The notes beneath the pieces are model-generated. The model was not told the DNA's origin. It worked only from the letters and a program-made list of their open reading frames with translations, and ran no database searches. A stretch of 22,784 nucleotides of DNA from a virus: the IMG/VR virus record IMGVR_UViG_3300046011_000883, positions 1-22,784 of that record, one strand, 5' to 3'. The position numbers and the translations under genes are program-made. Below, piece after piece: positions 5,473 through 14,200 of the stretch (position 1 is the stretch's first letter; each line of letters opens with the position of its first letter).

Positions 5473-7704
5473 TTATAGTGTTCGGATGGTTAGATAAGCA
5501 ATGCCACCAAACCCAGAGAATCTTTTATCTCCAGAGGTTTGGTTGTTGAAACTAATTGATTCAATCAGACCGATGAATGATTCACCAGTTCTGAAATCGT
5601 CAACACGAATAGAGTCACCAGCATTTTCTAGTGTCTCTAAATTTCCAAGACGGTCATATGCAGAACCAGTATGTCCAGTTTGTACATTAAATCTATCCTT
5701 CTCGTTGTCAAAGCAAGCAAGTGGATATTGAATGATGCGCTGGCGTGGCACTGCGGGTAACGACTTGAGTTGGTAGCCATCAAAGATGGCACCCAATGAT
5801 GTGTTTGTAGTGTTATGTGAGATAGTAAACTTAAAAGACATATACTCTTGAGCACCTACTGGGTAGGATACGTTTACCTCAGGAACAAAGTCTCCCTTTG
5901 CAAAGTTACCAATAGTTCGTGCGGTTCCCATTGTGTCAATAGACTCAATAGTTAATCCACCATTAGTGTTGTCTACTAAAGCCTTCATCACCTTAAATAC
6001 TTTAGGCTCAAGTGTTGAGTATCGAATACGACCAGTAGTGATATAACCCGAAGAAACTAAAGTGCTTGCTGATTCAAGATAGGTGGCTCCATCAGTTACA
6101 TTGTATGCTGTAGCAAACGCAAGACGATTGGTAGTGCCTAGGAAAGCAAGAGCGGTTGTATAGTGTTCTCCAGTTTGAGTGCTGAACAAGTCGTTTGCAT
6201 AGGCAAAACGTAGTGGTTCAATCTCAGAACCTAAGTCAATTCGGATTGTTCCTGCGTCCGCTCCAACTCCAGTAGAGCACCAGATAAATCTATCTCTTCC
6301 AGCAAAGTCGTAGACTGGTTGTGATGTTTCAAAGATTAAAGGTCCATAGTTAAGTGAACCATCTTGGTCTGAAACAATAGAGGCGCGAACGCCTTTGTTA
6401 GTTCCAATCATCATATAACCAAGGTAGTAGTACAACTTCTCAACTATTTCACCAGCAGGTAATTCTGCTGCTACTGCAGGAGAGGTTAGTGTTGGCATAG
6501 CACCAGATGTATTAAGTGTATACTTTTGAATAGTAGAATAAATACCTGAGTGACCAGCAGTATATATAGCGGGACCAGATGCAGCCACAGATGTGTAATG
6601 ATAATTAGCGTTAGGAGAAGTAGTGTATATAGGACTTGGAAGTGAAGTAGCAGTAGTTGTTAATTCATAAACCTGGTTGTTTACACACAAAATAATACGG
6701 TCTTTAATAAACTCCATAGTTGCATATTGAATTTCAATACTACCGCTTTGAAACATTTGGGTCACATCACCTGTAGCAGATGGATTAGATGAGCCAGTAA
6801 TTGAGTCGCCAGTTAATGGCTTCTTAAACATAGTTAAACGCTCATTGCCCCCAACTGTCTTGTTGGTTACCCAGTAAGCGTTGACTCCGTCATCGCAAAT
6901 AGCAAATACTTTTTTATCAGTTCCAGATAAGTAATCAACAAAGTGGACTACTGAATTTGTAACACCAGTACCTACTGGAGATACTGCAGTAGATGCTACG
7001 TTAGTAGCAGTTTTAGCGTAAGTAAAAGTAGTAGTTGTTGGCACAGTTGTGATGCGGTAAGAACCATTGAATGTTGCATCAACACCTGTTATTACAATCG
7101 TCATACCTACAGCAAGTCCGTGCGCTGTGCTAGTTGTAAGTGTTGCTACGTCAGTAGTTAAAGCCTTATTCGTAATTGAAACGGTAATTGATGGCTGAAT
7201 CTTATCAACATCAAACTCATCGTGTAGCAGTACAGCATTTATTCCACTCCATTGAATAGAGCGCATATGTTGATTAGGGTGTTGATGGTCTGTGCCAACT
7301 ACGGGACCAGTAGTATTGTGAACATTAACAACATCTTTAAGTAGGGTTGCTTGACCCTTAGTCCAGACATCTACACCCTTACTATCTGCAAAGCGATAGG
7401 AGACAGTCTCACCTGCTGATGGGTCATAGAAGTTAATGCCAGTTCCATTATGAAATGATGATTGTGAGCGAAGCCACCAACCAGTAAGCGTTTGCTCACC
7501 TGGTTCTGTGGATTGGTCAATCTGTTGCTTGCGATACTCAGCAGTTTGACGACGATAAGGAGTCTCATCTGTAGCATAGATAAAGAATGGAAGTCCATTG
7601 ACAGACAAGTCATAGGCTGCGCCTGTAACCGTGTAAGTCTTTACACTGTTAGGATTAGATAGTGGAAACGGTAAACCTTCCGTAATATCATCACCATATG
7701 GCAT
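5473..7704 (-). CDS. Tail protein, 743 aa (beta-rich, FCCH-like insertion)
   Basis: A large protein without transmembrane helices, rich in Thr, Ser, Gly and beta-strand patterns. The N-terminal 165 residues carry a conserved-looking block (NGLPFFIYATDETPYRRQTA, then WWLRSQSSFHNGTGINFYDP) that I associate with tail or minor-tail proteins of actinobacterial podo- and siphophages. Residues 171-248 form a small beta domain (TVSITNKALTT...HGLAVGMTIVITG...NGSYRITTV) resembling the FCCH-type domains inserted in phage structural proteins. The middle (about 250-560) has propeller-like repeating strand patterns, and the end (SFNNQTSGDKRFSGFGGIAYLTIRT) is a beta-sandwich-like cap. It lies between glycosyltransferase and lysis genes, at the end of the structural block. 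A fibre or nozzle-type tail role is inferred. Confidence 0.72.
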   Translation of the reverse strand: MPYGDDITEGLPFPLSNPNSVKTYTVTGAAYDLSVNGLPFFIYATDETPYRRQTAEYRKQQIDQSTEPGEQTLTGWWLRSQSSFHNGTGINFYDPSAGETVSYRFADSKGVDVWTKGQATLLKDVVNVHNTTGPVVGTDHQHPNQHMRSIQWSGINAVLLHDEFDVDKIQPSITVSITNKALTTDVATLTTSTAHGLAVGMTIVITGVDATFNGSYRITTVPTTTTFTYAKTATNVASTAVSPVGTGVTNSVVHFVDYLSGTDKKVFAICDDGVNAYWVTNKTVGGNERLTMFKKPLTGDSITGSSNPSATGDVTQMFQSGSIEIQYATMEFIKDRIILCVNNQVYELTTTATSLPSPIYTTSPNANYHYTSVAASGPAIYTAGHSGIYSTIQKYTLNTSGAMPTLTSPAVAAELPAGEIVEKLYYYLGYMMIGTNKGVRASIVSDQDGSLNYGPLIFETSQPVYDFAGRDRFIWCSTGVGADAGTIRIDLGSEIEPLRFAYANDLFSTQTGEHYTTALAFLGTTNRLAFATAYNVTDGATYLESASTLVSSGYITTGRIRYSTLEPKVFKVMKALVDNTNGGLTIESIDTMGTARTIGNFAKGDFVPEVNVSYPVGAQEYMSFKFTISHNTTNTSLGAIFDGYQLKSLPAVPRQRIIQYPLACFDNEKDRFNVQTGHTGSAYDRLGNLETLENAGDSIRVDDFRTGESFIGLIESISFNNQTSGDKRFSGFGGIAYLTIRTL

Positions 7705-7707
7705 TAA

Positions 7708-8472
7708 CTACTCCTTTGATTGTTGTTGTAACTTCTTTTTCATTTCAACCATACCCCAGTACAGGCTGTAATAGTCGTGGTCTAAAGCAAATCGTTTCAT
7801 ATGTGCTGCAATGATTCCTGTATGTGCGTGAACAGGAATGCCAGCACGATAAACCTTGTTGAAGAAGACAATATCCTCACCAACAAAGTTATCTCCCAAT
7901 CCTTCTTGCTCTGCAAAGAGTGACTGATTAGGGAACATCTCACGTAGTTTTACAAATACGCTACGGTGCATAATTACTAAACCCATACCTGCCGAGTCAA
8001 TCTTAATGAGTTGATTCTCAGGTAGTGGATGGATATGCTGGATAGCATTATCTGTTACGCGATTAAAAATACAAGGAACTGGGGAAGCAAGGCTTCCTTC
8101 TCTTTCCTTTGAGATAAAGTAAACGCCACTTACAATTGGGCGATGCACTGCATCTGCTAAGTCCCATAGTTGGGCAATCATATTGATGTCAACTACAATG
8201 TCAGAGTCAATCCATAGAATCCAATCGGATTCAATCTCATCAATCCAATGGTCTGTCAACGCTTGACGTTGACGACCAATCTGGTTACCCTGCACACGTA
8301 GTGTGTGACTAATAGGGATTCCATTAACTGGTGCTTGTACACCAATAGCCATCAATCCTTCTGTAAACTTTCCATCTACTATACCATTATCGCACCAAGC
8401 GATAGTAAGTGTTCCTTTACCCTTAGGTGCTGGTGCTGGCTTGCCTATTACTGGTTTGTTATACTTAGACAT
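7708..8472 (-). CDS. GT-A-fold glycosyltransferase (GT2-like), 254 aa
   Basis: The GT-A nucleotide-sugar site is visible: WILWIDSDI with the D89-S-D91 (DxD) motif for the metal and UDP/GDP-sugar, after a segment with RVQGNQIGRQRQALTD typical of family-2-like enzymes. Downstream are GMGLVIMHRSVF (about 162-173) and GEDIVFFNKV (E199-D200), the probable acceptor/base region, then His residues near HAHTG. The first 20 residues are a Pro/Lys-rich linker. Located inside the structural operon, it more likely decorates virion proteins or host wall sugars than DNA, though the substrate is unknown. The start has GGGG in a 13-base motif that also precedes the gene at 16485. Confidence 0.85.
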   Translation of the reverse strand: MSKYNKPVIGKPAPAPKGKGTLTIAWCDNGIVDGKFTEGLMAIGVQAPVNGIPISHTLRVQGNQIGRQRQALTDHWIDEIESDWILWIDSDIVVDINMIAQLWDLADAVHRPIVSGVYFISKEREGSLASPVPCIFNRVTDNAIQHIHPLPENQLIKIDSAGMGLVIMHRSVFVKLREMFPNQSLFAEQEGLGDNFVGEDIVFFNKVYRAGIPVHAHTGIIAAHMKRFALDHDYYSLYWGMVEMKKKLQQQSKE

Positions 8473-8487
8473 TTTGTCCCCTATTGT

Positions 8488-8685
8488 CTACCATTTGCCC
8501 AACGGGCAAGTTGCTGGTTGTAACTTAGTTTTCATATACATAAAGCATCCACATTTTTTACAAGTAGAGGTTAACTCTACCAATTCTGGACAGGCTTTGC
8601 AGGTATTAAATCTACGTTCTGCCTCTTCTGGTGTTGCTCTGGGAGTGCCATTAAACATATCCCAAGGCTTTACATCGTCACTCAT
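8488..8685 (-). CDS. Small cysteine-rich (zinc) protein, 65 aa, DUF6171-like
   Basis: Six cysteines form two knuckles: C29-x2-C32 (NTCKACPEL), C42-x2-C45-x-C47 (TCKKCGCFM) and C60 in TCPLGKW. The pattern CxxCP...CxxCGC...KTKL...CPLGKW is one I know from a small family found in phage structural operons (DUF6171-like). Two zinc ions or one zinc cluster would fold such a short chain. Its function is unknown; its steady place near tail genes suggests a tail assembly or virion role. It sits 15 bases before the glycosyltransferase and has AAAGGG six bases upstream of its ATG. Confidence 0.75.
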   Translation of the reverse strand: MSDDVKPWDMFNGTPRATPEEAERRFNTCKACPELVELTSTCKKCGCFMYMKTKLQPATCPLGKW

Positions 8686-8705
8686 TTGTCCCTTTCTTAA
8701 TCAGA

Positions 8706-9137
8706 TTAGCAAGGTGGAGGGCTTGGATACCCGCTTGTTGAACAGGCAACTGTCTCTGAACACTCACCAGTAAAAGATACGTCTGAGGTTGTAGTGAAGG
8801 ACCCACCAAATGCAGTGGTGCAATACCAGGTAGTTGCTGGTGGTGGTGAAGAGCAAGCCTGAGACTCTGTTTCAGTTGTTGATGAAGTCTCTGTATATGT
8901 AGAGCAGTCAGATGCTGTACAAGTTCTTGTGCCATTTACAGTACGAGTACGACTCTGAGTATTGTTCACACAAGCAGAATAAGCAGACCATTCTCCGTAT
9001 GTATAACTCCAAGCACCACAAGTAGGTGTACAAGTTGGTGGCGTTGGTGGTGGAGTAGGAGGTGGCTCGGGAGGTGGGGGTGCTGGTGTTACCGTTGAGT
9101 ATCCTGCAGCAATTACGCCATATAGAAAATGTGACAT
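8706..9137 (-). CDS. Pro/Cys-rich protein with thrombospondin-1-like segment, 143 aa
   Basis: A short start (MSHFLYGVIAAGYSTV) leads into a polyproline stalk (residues 18-35, PAPPPPEPPPTPPPTPP). Residues 42-95 resemble a thrombospondin type-1 repeat: W43 and W50 spaced as in WxxW, SAYSAC, then Q-S-R-T-R-T and paired cysteines (C56, C73, C78, C95). A second cysteine block follows (C106, C126, C132) and the chain ends PPPC. Ten cysteines in all, an even number, fit disulphides in an extracellular environment such as a virion surface. The start overlaps the fibre-like gene's stop (TAATG). The TSP1 likeness is by eye and could be convergent; a virion adhesion role is inferred. Confidence 0.7.
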   Translation of the reverse strand: MSHFLYGVIAAGYSTVTPAPPPPEPPPTPPPTPPTCTPTCGAWSYTYGEWSAYSACVNNTQSRTRTVNGTRTCTASDCSTYTETSSTTETESQACSSPPPATTWYCTTAFGGSFTTTSDVSFTGECSETVACSTSGYPSPPPC

Positions 9138-10045
9138 TAGGCTGACAAATCTCCAGTAGCAATGAATGTATTACTGGCTGTGCAAAGCAAAGCAGCAACT
9201 GAGTACTGTGCTCTTAGCACCAACCCTGGGGTTCCAGTAATTGTAGTTCCGCTTGGTGTAATTGTACAAGCACCTGAACCTAAACGAGTAAGATAGATTA
9301 CATCTCCTGCAGAGAATACTCCAGAAGGAACTGTAAGGTTTGCAGTAGATGATGAGTTAATAATAACCATCTTAGACTTATCAGTTGCAGTTAGTGTGTA
9401 TGCTGCAGTCTGAGGGTTAGTAGCAATGCTTACTGTTGGTGTAGTCAGAGTCTTGTTGATAAGAGTCTCAGCGCCAGCAAGAGTTGCAAAATCATTATCA
9501 GATAGTGCTGTATTAAACTGTGCTGTAGTACCAGTCAATGTATTGGATGTTAGGTTAACGGTCTTGCCAGTTAAAGTCTCAGTTCCAGCCAATGTAGCAA
9601 AGTCACCATCTGTTAAAGCAGTATTAAATTGAGCGGTAGTACCTGTGACCGTGTTGGAACCAATAGCAATAGTCTTGTTGGTTAGAGTACTAGTAGATGA
9701 TGCAGTAATAGTTCCATCTGCTGCAGTATTAAAGTAATCTAGGTCATTAGATGTAAGTACGTGTTTGACTGTTGCTCCACCTGAGTGGGCAATAGCAGAT
9801 GTTCCAGCACGTCCACGGACGATTGTTAGTGTATCTGAGGATACTTCAGTAACAAAGACAATCTCTTCAAGTGCTGTGTCTGGGTCAAGTGCGATTGTAA
9901 ACTGGTCAACGTTGCCACCTGCTAGGGTAACTCCACCCATAAGGGTAGAACCTGTTCCAGCAGCAACAGTAATGCTAGTAGCAGAGGTTGATACACCTGC
10001 TGCAAGAGTAGTTTCAATAGAAGTCGAACTAAATTTTCTAGTCAT
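9137..10045 (-). CDS. Fibre-like virion protein with 37-aa repeats, 302 aa
   Basis: A Thr/Ser/Ala-rich, almost cysteine-free protein typical of phage fibres. The N-terminal 100 residues (TTLAAGVSTSATSITV, DPDTALEEIVFVTEV, LTIVRGRAGTSAIAH) match the small beta-domain often starting structural proteins that attach to the baseplate or tail. Residues 131-204 are two near-identical 37-aa repeats built on TGTTAQFNTAL and FATLAG motifs, with flanking half copies (LTNKT). The C-terminal 90 residues form a beta-sandwich-like cap (NLTVPSGVFSAGDVIYLTRLG). It lies between the connector gene and the Cys/Pro-rich protein, so it may form part of the same fibre. Receptor-binding is plausible but not shown. 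Confidence 0.75.
   Translation of the reverse strand: MTRKFSSTSIETTLAAGVSTSATSITVAAGTGSTLMGGVTLAGGNVDQFTIALDPDTALEEIVFVTEVSSDTLTIVRGRAGTSAIAHSGGATVKHVLTSNDLDYFNTAADGTITASSTSTLTNKTIAIGSNTVTGTTAQFNTALTDGDFATLAGTETLTGKTVNLTSNTLTGTTAQFNTALSDNDFATLAGAETLINKTLTTPTVSIATNPQTAAYTLTATDKSKMVIINSSSTANLTVPSGVFSAGDVIYLTRLGSGACTITPSGTTITGTPGLVLRAQYSVAALLCTASNTFIATGDLSA
9434..9655 (-). repeat. Two tandem 111-nt coding repeats (37 aa each) in fibre-like gene
   Basis: The repeat period is 111 nt: matching blocks start at 9477 and 9588 on the + strand. The protein units (residues 131-167 and 168-204) share TGTTAQFNTAL-[TS]-D-x-DFATLAG-x-ETL-x-x-KT. Differences are mostly synonymous or conservative, as in a duplication under selection. 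Copy number could vary by recombination. Confidence 0.85.
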
Positions 10046-10055
10046 TTATTTATCC

Positions 10056-10982
10056 TTAGCGGTTGTAACGAATCTTGGTTGGGAACTTGCCTTGCAACTT
10101 GCCAGCCTCTTCATTAAGACGCTGTTGATATAGAGCAAAGATGTAACGAGATGCAGATGTACCAGCAGTAGAAGGTAACTTAGAATCTGCTGTGTCAGCC
10201 TCTGCTGAGGCTAAGTTAATACGTCCTGGGTCAATGTATGAAAGCAGACGATAGGCTGCGCCAAGGGCTACAACATCTCTGCAAGATTCAGTTAGACCAG
10301 TTACTGTTGTGAACTCATCATTGTTATCAACAAGTAGTGATGGTTCCTTCGTGTAGTACACCTGAACCGTACGACCTGGAGTGATGCCATCATAGACAGT
10401 AATAGTGTGACCTGATGTGAATGCACCAGTGTTTGCCATTGGGTCTGGTCGCCAACGCTTTACTGGGTACCATTCCTTAGATGAGCCAACTGATTGCCAC
10501 GATACTGATAGTACTTCTTCTGCATTAGCAGGTAGTGTGTAAGTATTGACTACACCATTGAATGTAAAGGTAGTAGATGCGGTACCCCACAACTTAGGAA
10601 ACAATGAACCGATTGTATCGTTGATTGCTTTCTTGATTGAAGCACGTGGGAAGGTTGGAGATAGGATTACAGGTGCAAACTTTGCGTGAGATGCAGCCTC
10701 AGTTCCCTGGAATCCACGACCAAAGCCCGAAGGAATTACGTTGAGTGTGCTAGTTGTCTTATCAAATGAATCTATATAAATAAGTTCATCATCAATCTCA
10801 ATAATACCTTTGGATAAGTTATCTTGTGAGCCTACCTTGATAGAAATATCTGTTGCGTTAATACCGCCTTCTGGGTTAGCAACGCTAGGTTCGTTAGCAA
10901 CATAGGTAATACGGTCTTGGTTAAGGGTATAACCTTGCAGGTTTGCCTTAACTTCATCAACTAAGTCTGATAGTGTAGCCAC
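10056..10982 (-). CDS. Probable head-tail connector / adaptor protein, 308 aa
   Basis: Begins with a helical segment (ATLSDLVDEVKANLQGYTLN) and then a small beta domain (residues 36-100, ISIKVG...GIIEIDDELIYID). A helix follows (RASIKKAINDTIGSLFPKLWG), then more beta strands and a C-terminal helical part (SCRDVVALGAAYRLLSYIDP...ASRYIFALYQQRLNEEAGKLQGKF). A helical bundle interrupted by a strand domain is the plan of gp6-like adaptor and tail-tube-attachment proteins that join portal to tail. The start is a GTG at 10982 overlapping the previous stop (TAGTG). Assignment rests on pattern and position among virion genes; a tail-completion protein is the main alternative. Confidence 0.62.
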   Translation of the reverse strand: MATLSDLVDEVKANLQGYTLNQDRITYVANEPSVANPEGGINATDISIKVGSQDNLSKGIIEIDDELIYIDSFDKTTSTLNVIPSGFGRGFQGTEAASHAKFAPVILSPTFPRASIKKAINDTIGSLFPKLWGTASTTFTFNGVVNTYTLPANAEEVLSVSWQSVGSSKEWYPVKRWRPDPMANTGAFTSGHTITVYDGITPGRTVQVYYTKEPSLLVDNNDEFTTVTGLTESCRDVVALGAAYRLLSYIDPGRINLASAEADTADSKLPSTAGTSASRYIFALYQQRLNEEAGKLQGKFPTKIRYNR

Positions 10983-11206
10983 TAGATAACCTCTTCTTCA
11001 TCTGGAGTAACGATTCCTGCTCTGTCAATAGTTCCATTAGGAAAGGCTGAGTCATCCCACTCTGCTGTGTTAGGGTCGCCATCAATTTCAATAGGCTCAC
11101 CTAGTAGCACACCATTGACTACAAGCCCTTGGGCTAGGTAGACTTTGGTTTCATTACCAAACTCATCTGTTACTACTTCAATATCGTAACTGCGTAAAGT
11201 ACCCAT
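10982..11206 (-). CDS. Hypothetical acidic protein, 74 aa
   Basis: A short acidic protein (about 17 Asp/Glu) with a beta-like N-terminal half (RSYDIEVVTDEFGNETKVY, VVNGVLLGEPIEID) and an extended acidic tail (GIVTPDEEEVI). No cysteine, membrane span or signal. It is fixed between the 1217-aa lectin-like gene (2-base gap) and the connector gene (TAGTG overlap), so it is surely part of the operon. Small acidic proteins in this place can be assembly chaperones or joining proteins; no family is recognised and this stays inference. Confidence 0.7.
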   Translation of the reverse strand: MGTLRSYDIEVVTDEFGNETKVYLAQGLVVNGVLLGEPIEIDGDPNTAEWDDSAFPNGTIDRAGIVTPDEEEVI

Positions 11207-11208
11207 AA

Positions 11209-14200
11209 TTAGTCTCTTCCATTAAAGTAGTTAGTGATGTCTGCAATGTTTTTTATTGTTAGCGTATTGCGGAATATGGCTGCACCAATGAACTCCATAA
11301 AGGCATAAGTACTAGCAGTAGGTGAGATTGCACCTATTCTTAAAGGATTTATTGAACCAACTGGCGTAGTTATTGTACTTATACTTGCAGTAGTAGCAGT
11401 ACCAGCATTTTTAATTAAACTAATTAAATTAGTTGAACGGTCTACGATTGCTACGTGAGTATTAAGAACACCATTTACCCAACCTGCAGGAATAGATGTG
11501 CTATCTGTAGCAGCAACTGCAGCAGTTCCACTTACTCCAGAGTAAACTCTATTTACACCACCAGATTGTGATGTAACAGCAAGCCAATAACCAGGTTCAA
11601 CTGTTCCAGCAACAATGGTACGATTTCCAATAAGCGCACCGCTTATTGCTGTATCCCATTGTCTGTGAATTACAAGATAGGTAAACGAATCAGTAGCACC
11701 AAAGTTCAAGAAGTCTGTAGTGCTATTGCTAAAGGTGTTAGTTGCTCCTGGGTAGAGGTAACCAGCATCAATAACACCAGCACTGCGGAATGTGCTACCA
11801 GAACGGTTGATTGTTACAGTGGCACCATTAGTTGAGGATTCAGTAAATGTTGTCTGGTTAAGGCTGGTGATGCTGTTCTCAAAGTTAGCATCGAAGGCTA
11901 CTGTGCCGTTGATACCGTTGAGTACCTGTGCGCGGAAGAACTTGCCACGGGATACTCCACCACCTTGACTATTTGAGCCAACCGCAAGAATCGCTGTTCC
12001 AGAGTAAATACTGGTTACTCCAGCAGTAGTTTGAGTAGTTCCTAATTGAGTCCAAGTAATACCGTCATCTGAAGTATAGAAAATAACATCGTTACCTGAT
12101 GCTCCGTTGTCTACATCAAGGGTTGCACGAATCCACTTTGTAGAACCATCTGTTATTCCTGTAGCAACTGATGATGTTTTAGTTATTGCAGTGCTTCCGT
12201 TTGTCGTCCAATAAAAATAAACTTTCCCATCAATACCAATTTCTAAATCATAAGAAAGTTGTCCAGTTGCCCATTTGCCTAATAAAGTATTTGCAGTAGA
12301 AGGTGTCCAGTCATCTAAGGCAACCTTCACACGTAGGTCCAAGTCACCTGTGATGTCCAGCGCAGCAGCATCAGGTGCTGAGGCATAGTTAGAAGTAACA
12401 CCTGGCAGATACAGATAGTTGCCAGTAGATACGAATGTACCAACGCCAGACTTGTTAATAGTAACTGTGTAGGCATTGCTTGAACGGTCTACAAATGTAG
12501 TCTGAGATGGCAGTGTGATTACTGAGGCATCAGCATCTAGGACTATTGTGCCATCAATACCGTTAAGGACTTGAGCACGGAAGAACTTACCCTTTGTTAA
12601 AGTAGAGGTTCCAGCATCTGCAGTTCCAATTTCTAGATTTCCACCACCGTCAAAGATTGATGTAACACCAGCGGTAGTTACAGTTGCTCCCAACTGTGTC
12701 CACGTTGTGCCGTCATCTGAACTAAAGAACTTGACATCATTACCACTGGCTCCGTTGTCCACATCGAGTGTGGCACGAACCCACTTGGTTGCTCCGTCGG
12801 CAATACTTAAAGCAACTGTAGAAGTTTTTGTTATTAAAGTACTACCGTTGGCAGACCATCTGAAGGTAAGTGTTGAATCAGAATTTACTAATAGTGAGTA
12901 ACTTCTATTTCCACCAGACCATTTTCCAAGCATTGATTGGTTAGTTACGGCACTCCAGTCATCTAATGCAAACTTGGCACGTAAATCAATATCTCCTGTA
13001 ACGGATAGTGGCGGTGTATCAGATACCGTCATATAGTTGCCAGAGGCACCAGAGAGGTAGACATAGTTCTCGGCTGCAGTTGAATGAGCCATATAGCGGT
13101 TGTTGACTTCCATATAGTCATCAGTACCAAAGAGCCAAGTAGGTTGAGTTACAGCAACAGTTTTGCGTCCAGAGGTGGATCGGTTGATGGTAACTGTTTG
13201 ACCAGTAACTGCGGTAAAGGATGTAGCAGCACCTGTAGTAATAACTGAGGTGTCTACATCGAGGACTGTTGTACCGCCAATGCCGTTGAGGATTTGTGCG
13301 CGGTAGACTTTACCTGTAAGCGGAGTCGTACCGATATCAGGAATTGCTCCAATACGCACAGGTGCTGTACCGACATAAATGCTTGTAACACCAGCGTTTG
13401 TTACTGTACTTCCCAACTGTGTCCAACTTGTTCCGTTGTCTGATAAGAAGAACTTGACATCATTACCAGAGGCACCATTATCTACGTCTAATGTGGCACG
13501 AACCCATTTTGCTGTGCCATCTGTTACACCTGTTGCAATTGTACTTGTTGCCGTTGTAACCGTACTGCCATCGGCTGACCATTGAAAAGTAACAAAACCT
13601 GTTGAGTTAATTGCTATCTTGTAACTGCGATTGCTTAGTGTTTGCTTAGCAAGTAATTCATTTTGAGTGGCTGGAGTCCAATCGTCAAGTGCTCCATACC
13701 AACGTAGGTCAATATCACCTGTAATATCCAATGCTGCTGCATCTGGTACTTCCAAATAATTTGTAATAGACCCAGGCAGATACACATAATTAGTGCCAGT
13801 ATGGTCTAGGAACTTAGGATCGTTAGAGTCTGCAGCAAGGCTAGAGCCAACAGTAGTTGGGAGTAGTGAGCCAGCAGTGCCATAGTTGGCAACCGTTCCT
13901 ACGCCATTAACTGTAACTGTCTGACCAGTAGTAGCGGTAAAGGTGTCTAGGTTAGAAGACTTGTAATCGGTAGCAATGTTGACATCAAGGACTGTTGTAC
14001 CGTCAATACCGTTAAGAATCTGTGCTCGGTAGATTTTCTGCGCTTGAGCGATTGCAAGATTTGTTTGAGCACCAATTTGAATTTCCGTTGTACTTACATA
14101 AATGTTTCCACTTGTTACAGTAACATTTGTTCCTAATTGAGTCCAAGTGGTTCCATCGGTAGAAGTAAAGAACTGACAGACACCAGTTGCTGCTACTCTA

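Noticed and set aside
8678-9198. Two - strand frames overlapping the Cys/Pro-rich and fibre-like genes
   Set aside because: Alternative frames of the same strand with repetitive His/Gln/Leu or Cys/Ser content; the chosen frames have coherent domains and stop-start overlaps.
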